DNA from: Pseudomonas putida
GTDB lineage: Bacteria; Pseudomonadota; Gammaproteobacteria; Pseudomonadales; Pseudomonadaceae
Reading direction: 5' to 3'
NCBI RefSeq assembly: GCF_028682455.1
Contig: NZ_JANHLD010000003.1
Span: forward strand, 930,001-994,000
Length of the DNA stretch: 64,000 bases
In this document: positions 33,591 through 44,194 of the stretch, piece after piece
Layout: each line of letters opens with the position of its first letter
How positions within the stretch are numbered: the stretch's first letter is position 1
Notes under the pieces: model-generated
What the model was told of the DNA's origin: nothing
What the model saw: the letters and a program-made list of their open reading frames with translations, nothing else
The model's database searches: none
Made by a program: the position numbers and the translations under genes

Positions 33591-35273
33591 TCAGCGCGCC
33601 TGCACGTAAGTGCCAGGGGCGGGGTCCATGGGAGGGTAGTTCTGGTTGCCCAGGGTCATCAGGGTTTCGCGCTGGGCACCGGAACGGGCTTGAATCCATT
33701 CCAGCCACTGCGGCCACCAGCTGCCGTCGATCTGCTTGGCGTCATAGAACCAGGCGCGTGGGTCACTGCTCAGGCGCGGGTTGTCGACGTAGTGCGCCTT
33801 GGGGTTGCCCGGTGGGTTGAGGATGCTCTGCACATGGCCGCTGTTGGCCAGGATGAAACGCTTGTCGCCCCCCAGCAGCAGGGTGGAGCGATAGACCGCA
33901 TCCCACGGGGTGATGTGGTCATTGCTGCCGGCCACGCTGAAGCTGTCGACATTGACCTTCTGCAGGTCGATCGGTGTGCCGCAGACCTCCAGGCCTGCCG
34001 GATGGGTCAGCGGGTTGTGCTTGAAGAAATCCAGCAAGTCGCCGTGCAAGGCAGCGGGCAGGCGGGTGTTGTCGTTGTTCCAGTAGAGGATGTCGAAGGC
34101 CGGCGGCGCCTTGCCCAGCAGGTAGTTGTTGACGAAGTAGTTCCAGATCAGGTCGTTGGGGCGCATCCAGGCGAATACCTTGGCGATCTCCCGGCCATCG
34201 AGCACGCCTTGCTGGTAGGAACGGCGCTTGGCAGCTTCCAGTGTCTGTTCGTCGGCGAACAGGCTGGCCGGGCTGTCGATCTGGCTGTCGAGCAGGCTGA
34301 CCAGGTAGGTGGCGCTGCTGATCCGTCGCAATTGGCGCTTGGCCTGCAAGTGGCCCTGCAATGCTGCCATGGTCAGGCCGCCGGCACAGGCGCCCATCAG
34401 GTTGACCTCGCGGCTGCCGGTAATCGCCCGGCACACGTTCATGGCCTCTTCCAGCGCTTCGACATAACTCGACAGGCCCCACTCGCGATGGCGCGGGTCA
34501 GGGTTGCGCCAGCTGACCATGAAGGTCTGCAGGCCGTTCTTGAGCATGTACTGGACGAAGCTGTTGGCCGGGCTCAGGTCGAAGATGTAGAACTTGTTGA
34601 TCTGCGGCGGCACCACCAGCACCGGCCGGGCGTATTGGGTTTCGCTCATCGGCTTGTACTGGATCAGTTCCAGCAGCTCGTTGCGAAACACCACCGCGCC
34701 CGGGGTGGTGGCAAGGTTCCTGCCGACCTCGAAGGCGTCGGGGTTGACCTGGCGGGGCAGGCCGTCGTTATGGCGCAGATCGTCGATGAGGTGGTGCACC
34801 CCGCGTACCAGGCTCAGGCCGCCAGAGTTGAGCAGCTCCTTGACGGCGGCAGGATTGAGCAGGGAATTGCTCGGCGCCATGGCGTCGTTTAGCAAGCTGA
34901 AGAGAAAGTGCGCACGGGCGCGGTCATCAGCCTCCAGCTGGCTCTCGTCGATCCACTGGCGGGTCTGCTTCTGCCAGGCCAGGTACGCCTGCAGTCCGCG
35001 GCTGTAGAAAGGGTTTAGGCTCCAGGCCGGATCCTTGAAGCGGTTGTCGCGGGAGCTGGGCTGGTGGGGCGTGTCGCCAAGCAGCACGCGGCCCAGCTGG
35101 TTGCCCAGGGCGAGCACATGCTTGGCCGTGTGCAGCGGGTGACGCAGGCTGTGACGGCTGACATTGCGCAGCGTTGAAAGCAGGTCGCGGCCACGCAGGC
35201 CGCTGATTGCACTCTGCACGTTCATGTAAGTGGCGGGGACCGGTATCGACCCCTTCGCGGGCTTGTCTTTCAT
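33591..35273 (-). CDS. phaC2: Class II PHA synthase 2
   Basis: 560-residue polymerase joining medium-chain (R)-3-hydroxyacyl-CoAs into polyester at the granule surface. The lipase-like box GACAGG places the nucleophile at Cys296. Also present are 'VPPQINKFYIFDLSPANSFV', 'FAWMRPNDLIWNYFVNNYL' and the terminal 'PAPGTYVQAR'. Very similar to PhaC1 downstream of the promoter, consistent with an old duplication flanking phaZ. The 116-bp phaZ-phaC2 gap holds no evident gene. Confidence 0.96.
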   Translation of the reverse strand: MKDKPAKGSIPVPATYMNVQSAISGLRGRDLLSTLRNVSRHSLRHPLHTAKHVLALGNQLGRVLLGDTPHQPSSRDNRFKDPAWSLNPFYSRGLQAYLAWQKQTRQWIDESQLEADDRARAHFLFSLLNDAMAPSNSLLNPAAVKELLNSGGLSLVRGVHHLIDDLRHNDGLPRQVNPDAFEVGRNLATTPGAVVFRNELLELIQYKPMSETQYARPVLVVPPQINKFYIFDLSPANSFVQYMLKNGLQTFMVSWRNPDPRHREWGLSSYVEALEEAMNVCRAITGSREVNLMGACAGGLTMAALQGHLQAKRQLRRISSATYLVSLLDSQIDSPASLFADEQTLEAAKRRSYQQGVLDGREIAKVFAWMRPNDLIWNYFVNNYLLGKAPPAFDILYWNNDNTRLPAALHGDLLDFFKHNPLTHPAGLEVCGTPIDLQKVNVDSFSVAGSNDHITPWDAVYRSTLLLGGDKRFILANSGHVQSILNPPGNPKAHYVDNPRLSSDPRAWFYDAKQIDGSWWPQWLEWIQARSGAQRETLMTLGNQNYPPMDPAPGTYVQAR

Positions 35274-35389
35274 CAGGCAACACTCCGTCGTCAGGCCATC
35301 AACAAATAGATCAATGCAAGAGCGACACCAACCTCATGCCGCGCACCGGGCCACCTGGCATCCTGCCGCGGGCTCGGGTTGGTTGCGTC

Positions 35390-36238
35390 TCAGCTGGGGG
35401 CTGGCCGAGGGTGCATGACGGCACGTTGGCGCTCTTGCTGGAGGAATTTCATGATGATCGGGGCCACGGCTTCGGCCCGGGTGATCAGGAACAAATGACC
35501 ATCGTCGATTATGTGTAGCTGGGCATTGGGAATACGCCAGGCCAGCAGGCGCATATTGATCAGCGGAATCAGTGGGTCGTCGTCGCCGGCCAGCACCAGG
35601 GTGGGCTGCTGGATCTTGTGCAGCCAGTGGATGCTGGTCCAGCCGAGCCCGGCGAACAACTGCCAGTAGTAGCCCAGCTTGCCCGAGGAACGCACCTTGG
35701 CGGCATGGGCCATGGCCAGGTCCGGGTCGCGACGAAAGGCACCGCCATAGATCTGCGGTGCGATGCGGATGACATGCGAGGGCTGGATGTAGCGTCGTGG
35801 GCTTGCCATCAACCACAGCACCTTGGGCTTGCCCGGCACCATGACCGCGCCAGCGGCGGTGGCGGCCAGCACCAGCTTCTTGCAGCGCTCGGGATAGTCG
35901 TGGGCGAACTGCTGGGCCAGGGCTCCGCCCCAGGACACGCCGATGGCGTTGACCTGGCCGTAGTTCAGGTAATCGAGCATGCGGGCGGTGAGCTTGGCCA
36001 GCCCGGGAAACCGGTAGGGATGCCTGGGCGTGGATGAGCCGCCCACGCCGGGCACGTCGAAGGCGATGACCTCCAGGTCCGGGTCCAGGGCCTGGATGAA
36101 CGGGAATACCAGTTCCAGGTTGGCGCCGATGCCATTGAAGATCAGCAAGGGCGTCAAGTGCGGCTTGCCGGGGCGAACCGCGGTGCGGATGGTCTGGCCA
36201 TCCAGGTCGACGGTCCGGAATAAATACGGTTGCGGCAT
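35390..36238 (-). CDS. phaZ: Intracellular PHA depolymerase
   Basis: 282-residue alpha/beta hydrolase releasing 3-hydroxyacids from stored medium-chain PHA. Nucleophile elbow GVSWGG with Ser102; 'LAGDDDPLIP' carries the aspartate and 'IDDGHLFL' the histidine of the triad. ATG at 36238 (MPQPYLFRTV); the open frame extends further upstream only through the phaC1 terminator hairpin and the phaC1 gene. Lies between the two synthase genes so that synthesis and turnover are co-expressed. Confidence 0.95.
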   Translation of the reverse strand: MPQPYLFRTVDLDGQTIRTAVRPGKPHLTPLLIFNGIGANLELVFPFIQALDPDLEVIAFDVPGVGGSSTPRHPYRFPGLAKLTARMLDYLNYGQVNAIGVSWGGALAQQFAHDYPERCKKLVLAATAAGAVMVPGKPKVLWLMASPRRYIQPSHVIRIAPQIYGGAFRRDPDLAMAHAAKVRSSGKLGYYWQLFAGLGWTSIHWLHKIQQPTLVLAGDDDPLIPLINMRLLAWRIPNAQLHIIDDGHLFLITRAEAVAPIIMKFLQQERQRAVMHPRPAPS

Positions 36239-36264
36239 GCGCGAAGCCCTGTGGTGGGTGAGGC

Positions 36265-36289
36265 GCCGTGGCCTGGCAGTGGCCACGGC
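36265..36289 (-). terminator. Hairpin between phaC1 and phaZ
   Basis: Perfect nine-base arms GCCGTGGCC and GGCCACGGC with a 7-base loop, 11 bp after the phaC1 stop. No strong T-run follows on the coding strand, so it may attenuate or protect the 3' end of phaC1 mRNA and so set the phaC1 to phaZ ratio. Confidence 0.7.
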
Positions 36290-36300
36290 GGTCGGATGGA

Positions 36301-37980
36301 TCAGCGCTCGTGCACGTAGGTACCCGGTGCCGCTTCGGCCGATGGATAGGCCCTGTTGCCTAGCCGTGTCGGCGCTTTCTTGAGCTCGCCGGAGCGTTCG
36401 CTCAGCCAGTTCTGCCAATGCAGCCACCAGGAATCGGTGTGCTTGTGGGCATTCTCCTGCCACTCGACGACGCACGCCGGCCGCTCGCTGCTGGTCATGT
36501 AGCGCGCCTTGGGGTTGCCTGGCGGATTGAGAATGCTCTGGATATGCCCGCTGTTGGACAGCACGAACTCGACATTGCCACCAAACAACTGGGCCGAGCG
36601 GTAGCAGGCCTGCCAGGGCGTGATGTGATCGGTGGTACCGGCCAGGCTGTAGATGTCGGCGGTGACTTTCTTCAGGTCGATCGGCGTTCCGCACACTTCC
36701 AGTGCATCGGCACGGGTCAGTGGATTACTTTTGAACATTTCGATCAGGTCGCCATGGAACGCGGCGGGCAGGCGAGTGGTGTCATTGTTCCAGAACAGGA
36801 TGTCGAACACCGGCGGCTCGTTGCCCAGCAGGTAGTTGTTGACCCAGTAGTTCCAGATCAGGTCATTGGGGCGCATCCAGGCGAACACCTTGGCCATGTC
36901 GCGGCCCTCGAGCACACCGGCCTGGTAGGACTGGCGCTTGGCGGACTCGAGCGTCTGCTCGTCCACGAACAGGGCGACCTGGTTATCCAGTGTGGTGTCG
37001 AGCACGCTGACCAGCAGGGTCAGGGCATTGACCTTGGTTTCGCCCAGCGCCGCATAGTGGCCCAGCAGCGCGGTGCAGGTGATGCCGCCGGAGCAGGCCC
37101 CGAGCATGTTCAGGTCTTTGCTGCCGGTGATCGCCAGGACCACGTCGACGGCTTCCTTGAGGGCATCGATGTAGGTCGAAAGGCCCCATTCGCGCTGGGC
37201 CTTGGTCGGGTTGCGCCAGCTGACGATGAAGGTCTGCACGTTGGAGCGCAGGCAGAAACGCGCCAGGCTCTTCTCGGGGCTCAGGTCGAAGACATAGAAC
37301 TTGTTTATCTGCGGTGGCACCACCATCAGCGGGCGGCCATGGACCTGCTCGGTGATCGGCCGGTACTGGATCAGCTCCAGCACGTCGTTGCGAAACACCA
37401 CCGCCCCTTCGCTGGTGCCCAGGTTCTTGCCGACCTCGAAGGCATCCATGTTCACCTGGCTGGGCATGCCGCCATTGTTGACCATGTCCTTGGCCAGGTT
37501 CGACAGGCCGTCGAGCAGGCTCTTGCCGCCGGTCTCGAAGAAGCGCTTGACCGCTGCCGGGTTGGCCGCCGTGTTGGTCGGCGCCATGGCCTCGGTCATC
37601 AGGTTGATGACGAAATGGCCGCGGCTGATGTCCTGGTCGGAGAGGTTGCTGGTATCGATCCAGTCGTGCAGTTCCTTGCGCCAGGCAAGGTAGGTTTGCA
37701 GATAGCGGCGATACAGTGGGTTCTGGCTCCAGGCCGGATCGTTGAAGCGACGGTCATCGGTTTCCGGTTGCAGGCCCGACTTGCCGAAGATCACGTCCTT
37801 GAGCTCCATGCCGAAATGCGCGACATGCTTGGCACTGTGCAGCGGTTGACGAATGGCCTGGCGCAGCACCATTCGAGCAGAAGTCAGCAAATCCTTGCGG
37901 CGCAAGCCGATTACCGGGTTCAGACCCAGGGTGTTTTCCGAGGCTTGGCGCTGCAGGTCATCGTTGTTCTTGTTACTCAT
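36301..37980 (-). CDS. phaC1: Class II PHA synthase 1
   Basis: 559-residue principal medium-chain-length PHA polymerase. Lipase-like box GACSGG with nucleophile Cys296; catalytic-region segments 'PAFHGDLIEMFKSNPL' and 'IYSLAGTTDHITPW' supply the Asp and His. N-terminal MSNKNNDDLQRQASENTLG is the form seen in P. putida. First gene of the leftward pha operon; promoter in the 348 bp upstream. Confidence 0.97.
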   Translation of the reverse strand: MSNKNNDDLQRQASENTLGLNPVIGLRRKDLLTSARMVLRQAIRQPLHSAKHVAHFGMELKDVIFGKSGLQPETDDRRFNDPAWSQNPLYRRYLQTYLAWRKELHDWIDTSNLSDQDISRGHFVINLMTEAMAPTNTAANPAAVKRFFETGGKSLLDGLSNLAKDMVNNGGMPSQVNMDAFEVGKNLGTSEGAVVFRNDVLELIQYRPITEQVHGRPLMVVPPQINKFYVFDLSPEKSLARFCLRSNVQTFIVSWRNPTKAQREWGLSTYIDALKEAVDVVLAITGSKDLNMLGACSGGITCTALLGHYAALGETKVNALTLLVSVLDTTLDNQVALFVDEQTLESAKRQSYQAGVLEGRDMAKVFAWMRPNDLIWNYWVNNYLLGNEPPVFDILFWNNDTTRLPAAFHGDLIEMFKSNPLTRADALEVCGTPIDLKKVTADIYSLAGTTDHITPWQACYRSAQLFGGNVEFVLSNSGHIQSILNPPGNPKARYMTSSERPACVVEWQENAHKHTDSWWLHWQNWLSERSGELKKAPTRLGNRAYPSAEAAPGTYVHER

Positions 37981-38328
37981 CTACGACGCTCCGTTGTCCT
38001 GAGACGAGTACCGGCCTGCTGTGCGCGTTACACAGACAAGTGCCCGGTACTGCTGCTCGGGTGACCAGTGATAACGAACTGCGGTCCTGCGGCCGGATGC
38101 AAACGACGATGAGCCATGCGGGTTTTTCTGCGTGTGAAGACAGCCTGCTTTCGCTCGCGACCTCTACATTCCGGCCCGACCCTGCGTCGAATTCGATGCA
38201 GGGAACTTGCCAGATCCATTGGTTACCCGACTTTTGGGTGTTGCGCAAGACGGCCATTCATTGGCCGTTGAGCAGGCATTCAAGCAGATAGAATTAGAAA
38301 ATGCGCTCTAAATCCTGGAGGGCCCGGA
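37981..38328. other. 348-bp intergenic region upstream of phaC1
   Basis: No convincing coding sequence on either strand. It is AT-richer than its surroundings close to 38230-38330. It lies upstream of phaC1 and downstream of the leftward DUF971 gene, so it should contain the phaC1 promoter and possibly a PhaD-responsive site. I could not single out -35/-10 elements with confidence. Confidence 0.5.
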
Positions 38329-38706
38329 CTAGAGCATCAGCTTGACGATCGACTCGGAAGGATCGCGGGATTTTCCGGCTTTTGCCAGGTCATCCAGGTA
38401 CTCGGCCCAGAGTTGATCCTGACGCAGGCACAGCTGCTCCAGGTACTCCCAGGTGAACAAGCCGCTGTCGTGGCCGTCATCGAAGGTCAGTTTCAGTGCG
38501 TACTGGCCGGCCGGTTCGATCTGCGACAGACCGACGTTGAGCTTGCCGAATTGCAGGATGGGATTGCCGTGGCCCTGGACTTCGGCGGAGGGAGAGTGCA
38601 CCCGCAGAAACTCGGCAGGGAGGTGATACACCTCGTCAGGCCCGTACGTCAGCGACAGGGTCTTGGAGGCTTTGTGCAGGTTGATACCGCTGGGAAGTCT
38701 GGGCAT
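38329..38706 (-). CDS. DUF971 family protein
   Basis: 125 residues. Matches the DUF971 / gamma-butyrobetaine hydroxylase-like N-terminal fold: 'LTYGPDEVYHLPAEFLRVHSPSAE', 'QIEPAGQYALKLTFDDGHDSGLFTWEYL'. Stand-alone members of this fold are small, possibly metal-binding proteins of unknown role. It lies downstream of hslVU as in other pseudomonads, separated by an inverted repeat. Confidence 0.85.
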   Translation of the reverse strand: MPRLPSGINLHKASKTLSLTYGPDEVYHLPAEFLRVHSPSAEVQGHGNPILQFGKLNVGLSQIEPAGQYALKLTFDDGHDSGLFTWEYLEQLCLRQDQLWAEYLDDLAKAGKSRDPSESIVKLML

Positions 38707-38727
38707 GGAAAATACTCTTGGGCTATC

Positions 38728-38800
38728 AGCTGCAAGCTACAAGCAACAAGACAGAGCGTCCAGCGCCCGTCTTGCAGCTTGTAGCTTAGCGCTTGCAGCT
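38728..38800. repeat. Intergenic inverted repeat of the GCAAGCTGCAAG family
   Basis: Left arm AGCTGCAAGCTACAAGC (38728-38744); right part GCTTGTAGCTTAGCGCTTGCAGCT (38777-38800) directly touches the hslU stop codon. It could form a strong stem that ends hslVU transcription. Confidence 0.75.
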
Positions 38801-40138
38801 TTAGAGAATATAGCGCGAGAGGTCTTCGTTCTGCGCCAGTTCGCCCAGGTGGCTGTTGACGTACTCGGCGTCGATGCGAATCGGCGTTTCGTCGTGGGCG
38901 CTGGCCAGGTCACCGGCGCTGAACGACACCTCTTCGAGCAGGCGCTCGAGCAAGGTGTGCAGGCGACGGGCACCAATGTTCTCGGTCTTCTCGTTGACCT
39001 GCCAGGCGATCTCGGCCAGGCGCTTGATACCTTCGGCGGCGAACTCGATGTTCAGGCCTTCGGTCTTGAGCAGCTCGCGGTATTGCTCGGTGAGCGAAGC
39101 GTGGGGCTCGCTGAGGATGCGTTCGAAGTCTTCCGGGCTCAGCGCCTTGAGCTCGACACGGATCGGCAGGCGGCCTTGCAGCTCGGGTACCAGGTCGCTT
39201 GGCTTGCTCAGGTGGAACGCACCTGAGGCGATGAACAGGATATGGTCGGTCTTGACCATACCCAGCTTGGTGTTCACCGTGCAGCCTTCGATCAATGGCA
39301 GCAGGTCGCGTTGTACGCCTTCACGGGAAACATCGGCGCCGCCGACGTTGCCGCGCTTGGCCACCTTGTCGATCTCGTCGATGAACACGATACCGTGCTG
39401 CTCGACGGCTTCCAGGGCCTTGGCCTTGAGCTCTTCCTCGTTGACCAGGCGGCTGGCTTCTTCGTCGCGTACCAGCTTGAGCGCTTCCTTGACCTTGAGC
39501 TTGCGGCTCTTGCGCTTGCCCTTGCCCATGTTGGCGAACAGGTTCTGCAGCTGGTTGGTCATCTCTTCCATGCCCGGTGGCGCGGAAATGTCGACGCCCA
39601 TGGACTCGGCCACTTCGATCTCGATTTCCTTGTCGTCCAGCTGGCCTTCGCGCAGGCGCTTGCGGAACAGCTGGCGGGTGTTGGAGTCCTGGGTGTTGAC
39701 CTGGTCTTCGTTGAAACCGGTGCGTGCCGGTGGCAGCAGGGCATCGAGGATGCGCTCTTCGGCGGCGTCTTCGGCGCGGTGGCCAACACGGATGATTTCC
39801 TGCTCGCGCAGCATCTTGATGGCGGCATCGGCCAGATCACGGATGATCGACTCGACATCGCGGCCCACGTAGCCGACTTCGGTGAACTTGGTCGCTTCGA
39901 CCTTGATGAACGGCGCATTGGCCAGCTTGGCCAGGCGGCGGGCGATTTCGGTCTTGCCGACGCCGGTCGGGCCGATCATCAGAATGTTCTTGGGCGTGAC
40001 CTCGACGCGCAGCTCGGCGGGGAGCTGCATGCGGCGCCAGCGGTTGCGCAAGGCGATGGCGACGGCGCGCTTGGCGTCATCCTGGCCAATGATGTGGCGA
40101 TTTAGTTCGTGGACGATCTCGCGGGGGGTCATGGACAT
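38801..40138 (-). CDS. hslU: ATP-dependent protease ATPase subunit HslU
   Basis: 445-residue AAA+ unfoldase that feeds substrates to HslV in the cytoplasm. N-terminal 'MTPREIVHELNRHIIGQDDAKRAVAIALRNRWRR', Walker A GPTGVGKTE, pore loop 'GYVGRDVES', Walker B 'VFIDEIDK', and the C-terminal 'EDLSRYIL' tail that docks into HslV. ATG 40138 with AAGGACC upstream; an ATG two codons later is possible. Confidence 0.96.
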   Translation of the reverse strand: MSMTPREIVHELNRHIIGQDDAKRAVAIALRNRWRRMQLPAELRVEVTPKNILMIGPTGVGKTEIARRLAKLANAPFIKVEATKFTEVGYVGRDVESIIRDLADAAIKMLREQEIIRVGHRAEDAAEERILDALLPPARTGFNEDQVNTQDSNTRQLFRKRLREGQLDDKEIEIEVAESMGVDISAPPGMEEMTNQLQNLFANMGKGKRKSRKLKVKEALKLVRDEEASRLVNEEELKAKALEAVEQHGIVFIDEIDKVAKRGNVGGADVSREGVQRDLLPLIEGCTVNTKLGMVKTDHILFIASGAFHLSKPSDLVPELQGRLPIRVELKALSPEDFERILSEPHASLTEQYRELLKTEGLNIEFAAEGIKRLAEIAWQVNEKTENIGARRLHTLLERLLEEVSFSAGDLASAHDETPIRIDAEYVNSHLGELAQNEDLSRYIL

Positions 40139-40215
40139 GGTAGTGATGGTCCTTGGGCTCGATAAGTCAGCGTGGAAAAGCCCGGCCACCGGGGCCGGGC
40201 GCCAGAACAGCTGAA

Positions 40216-40746
40216 TTACTCGGCCAGGTCCTGCTCCTCGATGGTCAGGTTGTGGTTGGTGAACACACAGATGTCACCGGCGATGTTCAGTGCGGTTTCG
40301 GCGATTTCGCGCGCCGAAAGGTCGGTCTTTTGCAGCAGGGCGCGAGCGGCGGCCTGGGCGTAGGCGCCACCAGAGCCCATGGCGATCAGGCCGTCTTCGG
40401 GCTCGACCACGTCACCGTTGCCGGTGATGATCAGCGAAGCGTCCTTGTTGGCGACCGCGAGCATGGCTTCCAGACGGCTCAGGGAACGGTCGGTACGCCA
40501 TTCCTTGGCCAGCTCTACAGCGGCACGGATCAGGTGGCCCTGGTGCTTTTCCAGCTGGCCTTCAAAACGTTCGAACAGGGTGAATGCGTCGGCGGTGGCA
40601 CCGGCGAAACCGGCGATGACCTGGCCGTGGTACAGGCGACGGACTTTCTTGGCGTTGCCTTTCATCACGGTGTTGCCGAGAGAAACCTGGCCGTCGCCGC
40701 CCATGACGACTTTGCCGTGGCGGCGAACTGAAACGATGGTGGTCAA
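40216..40746 (-). CDS. hslV: ATP-dependent protease peptidase subunit HslV
   Basis: 176-residue proteasome-beta-like peptidase. Mature N-terminal threonine after Met (TTIVSVRRHGKVVMGGDGQV) and 'MGSGGAYAQAAARALL' are diagnostic. No ATG fits; the TTG at 40746, preceded by GGAG 8 bp away, gives exactly the family start. Followed by hslU after 77 bp. Heat-shock control is expected from the family but I could not identify a sigma-32 promoter with certainty. Confidence 0.95.
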   Translation of the reverse strand: MTTIVSVRRHGKVVMGGDGQVSLGNTVMKGNAKKVRRLYHGQVIAGFAGATADAFTLFERFEGQLEKHQGHLIRAAVELAKEWRTDRSLSRLEAMLAVANKDASLIITGNGDVVEPEDGLIAMGSGGAYAQAAARALLQKTDLSAREIAETALNIAGDICVFTNHNLTIEEQDLAE

Positions 40747-40831
40747 GGGAGAGTCTCCACGCAGCGGGGCGAAAATGCCTGATGCAGACTCATATGGGGG
40801 TGCAGGGAAGAATTTCAACCTTGAATGGCAA

Positions 40832-40891
40832 TCGCGGGGCAGCCGAGACGTGGCACCGCCGCTCCTGCAGGTAGGAGCGGCTGCCCCGCGA
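40832..40891. repeat. REP hairpin variant
   Basis: TCGCGGGGCAGCCGAGACGTGGCACCGCCGCTCCTG facing CAGGTAGGAGCGGCTGCCCCGCGA. The core here is GCGGGGCAGCC, with a 10-base insertion in the left arm. Between hslV (leftward) and the stop of pyrC'. Confidence 0.8.
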
Positions 40892-40895
40892 GTTG

Positions 40896-42163
40896 TCAGG
40901 CCTCGTGGCTGATGTGCCCGTCGACCAGGGTGTAACGCACTGCCCCCGGCAGGCAGTGTCCGATGAACGGGCAGTTGTCGCCCTTGGAGCGCCATTGCTC
41001 GCCGGCAACGGTGGAGGCTTTCGGGTCGAACAGCACCAGGTCTGCCGCCCCACCGGCCTTGAGCTGGCCTGCAGGCAGGCGCAGTGCATCGGCCGGGCCG
41101 CTGGACAGGCGCGCCAGCAGCGTTGGCAAGTCGAGCAGGCCGTCTTCAACCAGGGTCATGGCCAGTGGCAACAGCAACTCGACACTGCTGATACCCGGCT
41201 CGGTTGCGCCGAACGGGGCGAGCTTGGCGTCACGCTCATGGGGCTGGTGGTGGCTGGAGATTGCCTGGATCACCCCGGACTTGACCGCTTCGCGCAGACC
41301 GTCACGGTCGGCATGGGTGCGCAGCGGTGGTTGCACGTGGTAGAGGCTGGAGAAGTCGCGTAGCGCTTCGTCGGTGAGGATCAGTTGGTACAGCGCCACG
41401 TCGGCGGTGACCGGCAGCCCCAGTTCCTGGGCCTGGGCGATCAAACGGGCACCACGGGCGCTGGTCAGTTGGCTGAAGTGCGCGCGCACGCCGGTCTGTT
41501 CCACCAGCAGCAGGTTGCGCGCCAGGGCCACGGTTTCGGCGGTCTCCGGAATGCCCGGCAGGCCGAGGAAACTGGCCATGGCACCCTCGTGGGCCAAGCC
41601 ACCCTGGGCCAGGTCGCGGTCCTGGGAGTGGAAAATCACGGTCAGATCGAAGGTGGCGGCATATTCCAGGGCGCGGGCCAGGGTGCGGTTGTTGCCAAAC
41701 GCATTCAGGCCATTGCCGAACGCCACGCAGCCGGCATCGCGCAGGGCGATCAGTTCGGCCAGTTGCTCGCCTTCCAGGCCTTTGCTCAAGGCGCCGATCG
41801 GGAAGACCTTGCTGTGGCCGGCTTCGCGGGCGCGGTCGAGGATCAGTTCGGCGACTGCCGAGGTGTCGAGCACCGGCTTGGTCTGCGGCGGGCAGCACAG
41901 GCTGGTGACGCCGCCTGCAGCGGCGGCGCGGGTTTCGCTGGCGATGCTGCCCTTGCGGCTGTAGCCCGGCTCGCGCAGGGCCACGTTGAGGTCGACCAGC
42001 CCGGGCGCGGCGATCAGGCCGGTGGCATCGATGCTGCGGGCCGGGGTGAAACCGGCCGGTGCTGCCCCCAGGGCGACAATCTTGCCGGCATCGATGTACA
42101 GGTCGGTGACCTGGTCCAGGCCGCTGGTTGGATCAATGACCCGGGCGCCGAGAATACTGAGGG

Positions 42164-42167
<4 letters not shown>
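40896..42167 (-). CDS. pyrC': Dihydroorotase-like protein lacking metal ligands (pseudo-DHO)
   Basis: 423 residues with an amidohydrolase fold close to type-I dihydroorotase. The usual metal pair HxH in 'DxHVHLREPG' reads 'DLNVALREPG', and the usual 'DHAPH' reads 'SSHHQPH'. Several catalytic positions are therefore gone. In Pseudomonas the pyrB-linked pseudo-DHO is known to be inactive and needed to assemble the aspartate transcarbamoylase dodecamer, which fits its 4-nt overlap with pyrB. A separate active PyrC must be encoded elsewhere. Confidence 0.93.
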
Positions 42168-43168
<1,001 letters not shown>

Positions 43169-43180
43169 CGCGAGGGACTC

Positions 43181-43699
43181 TTAAAGTGCGGAAGCGGAGG
43201 CGAGGTCCTGGCGCTCGAGGGCGAGCGGTGCGGGTCCGGTCAATTTTACCCGTTCATGGGCAGCCAGCGACAGGGTGGCACCGACCACATTCGGCCGGAT
43301 CGGCAATTCGCCGGCATCCAGGTCGAGCAGGCAGACCAGGGTAACGCTGGCAGGACGACCGTAGTCGAACAGTTCGTTTAGGGCGGCGCGGATGGTACGA
43401 CCGCTCATCAGCACGTCATCCACCAGGATCAGGTGCTGGCCTTCGATCTCGAAGGGCAGCTCCGATGGACGCACTTGCGGGTGCAGGCCGTTCTGGCTGA
43501 AGTCGTCGCGGTAGAAGGACACGTCGAGGGTACCGAGGGCGGCATCGCTGCCCAGTTCTTCGAGCAGTGCCTGGGCAACCCAGATGCCCCCGGTACGGAT
43601 ACCGATGAAGCGCGGCTCGGTAATGTTACGACGGGTCAGATGGGCACGAAGATCGACGGCCATCTGCCGGATCAGTTCGGCGGGATTGGGTAGGCTCAT
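43181..43699 (-). CDS. pyrR: PyrR bifunctional pyrimidine regulator / uracil phosphoribosyltransferase
   Basis: 172-residue PRTase-fold protein. PRPP loop 'LILVDDVLMSGRTIRAALNEL' is conserved, and 'FIGIRTGGIWVA' forms the second substrate loop. In Bacillus PyrR binds pyr mRNA; in Pseudomonas it has been linked to pyr control. It is 12 bp before pyrB. I saw no obvious attenuator upstream of pyrB, so regulation may act at the pyrR promoter. Confidence 0.93.
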   Translation of the reverse strand: MSLPNPAELIRQMAVDLRAHLTRRNITEPRFIGIRTGGIWVAQALLEELGSDAALGTLDVSFYRDDFSQNGLHPQVRPSELPFEIEGQHLILVDDVLMSGRTIRAALNELFDYGRPASVTLVCLLDLDAGELPIRPNVVGATLSLAAHERVKLTGPAPLALERQDLASASAL

Positions 43700-43759
43700 G
43701 CTTGCTCCTCAAGAGGCCGGGAGCATAGCGCTGGCCCGGCTTGAATCCGATGATCTGGG

Positions 43760-44194
43760 TCAGGACTGCCCGGTATTGGCCTCCAGCCAGCCTTGCAGCA
43801 GCAGGGCGGCGGCAATGGCGTCCACCGGGTTGTCGCGGTAACTGCCGCGCTGACCGCCACGGGCCATGCGCTCGCCTTTGGCTTCAAAGGTGGTCAGGCG
43901 TTCGTCGTGGGTATGCACGGGCAGGTTGAAGCGGCCATTCAGGCGCCGGGCGAACTTTTCGGCGCGTTCGCTCATTTCACTGGGGGTGCCGTCCATGTTC
44001 AGGGGCAGGCCGACCACCAGCGCGTCGGGCATCCACTCCTTGATGAGCTTTTCCACCTGGGTCCAGTCGGGCGTACCGTTCTGGGCCTTGAGGGTGCACA
44101 GCTCGCGGGCCTGGCCGGTAATCACCTGGCCGACGGCGACGCCGATCTGGCGACTGCCATAATCGAAGCCCAGCAACAAACGTACTTCACTCAT
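43760..44194 (-). CDS. ruvX: Holliday junction resolvase-like RuvX/YqgF
   Basis: 144-residue RNase H-fold protein, implicated in 5' processing of pre-16S rRNA and Holliday-junction resolution. 'LLLGFDYGSRQIGVAVG' holds the first acidic residue, 'VVGLPLNMDGTPS' the substrate loop and 'DERLTT' and 'DAIAAALLLQGWL' the remaining ones. ATG 44194 overlaps the yqgE stop by one base. yqgE-ruvX-pyrR-pyrB-pyrC' run together. Confidence 0.95.
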   Translation of the reverse strand: MSEVRLLLGFDYGSRQIGVAVGQVITGQARELCTLKAQNGTPDWTQVEKLIKEWMPDALVVGLPLNMDGTPSEMSERAEKFARRLNGRFNLPVHTHDERLTTFEAKGERMARGGQRGSYRDNPVDAIAAALLLQGWLEANTGQS

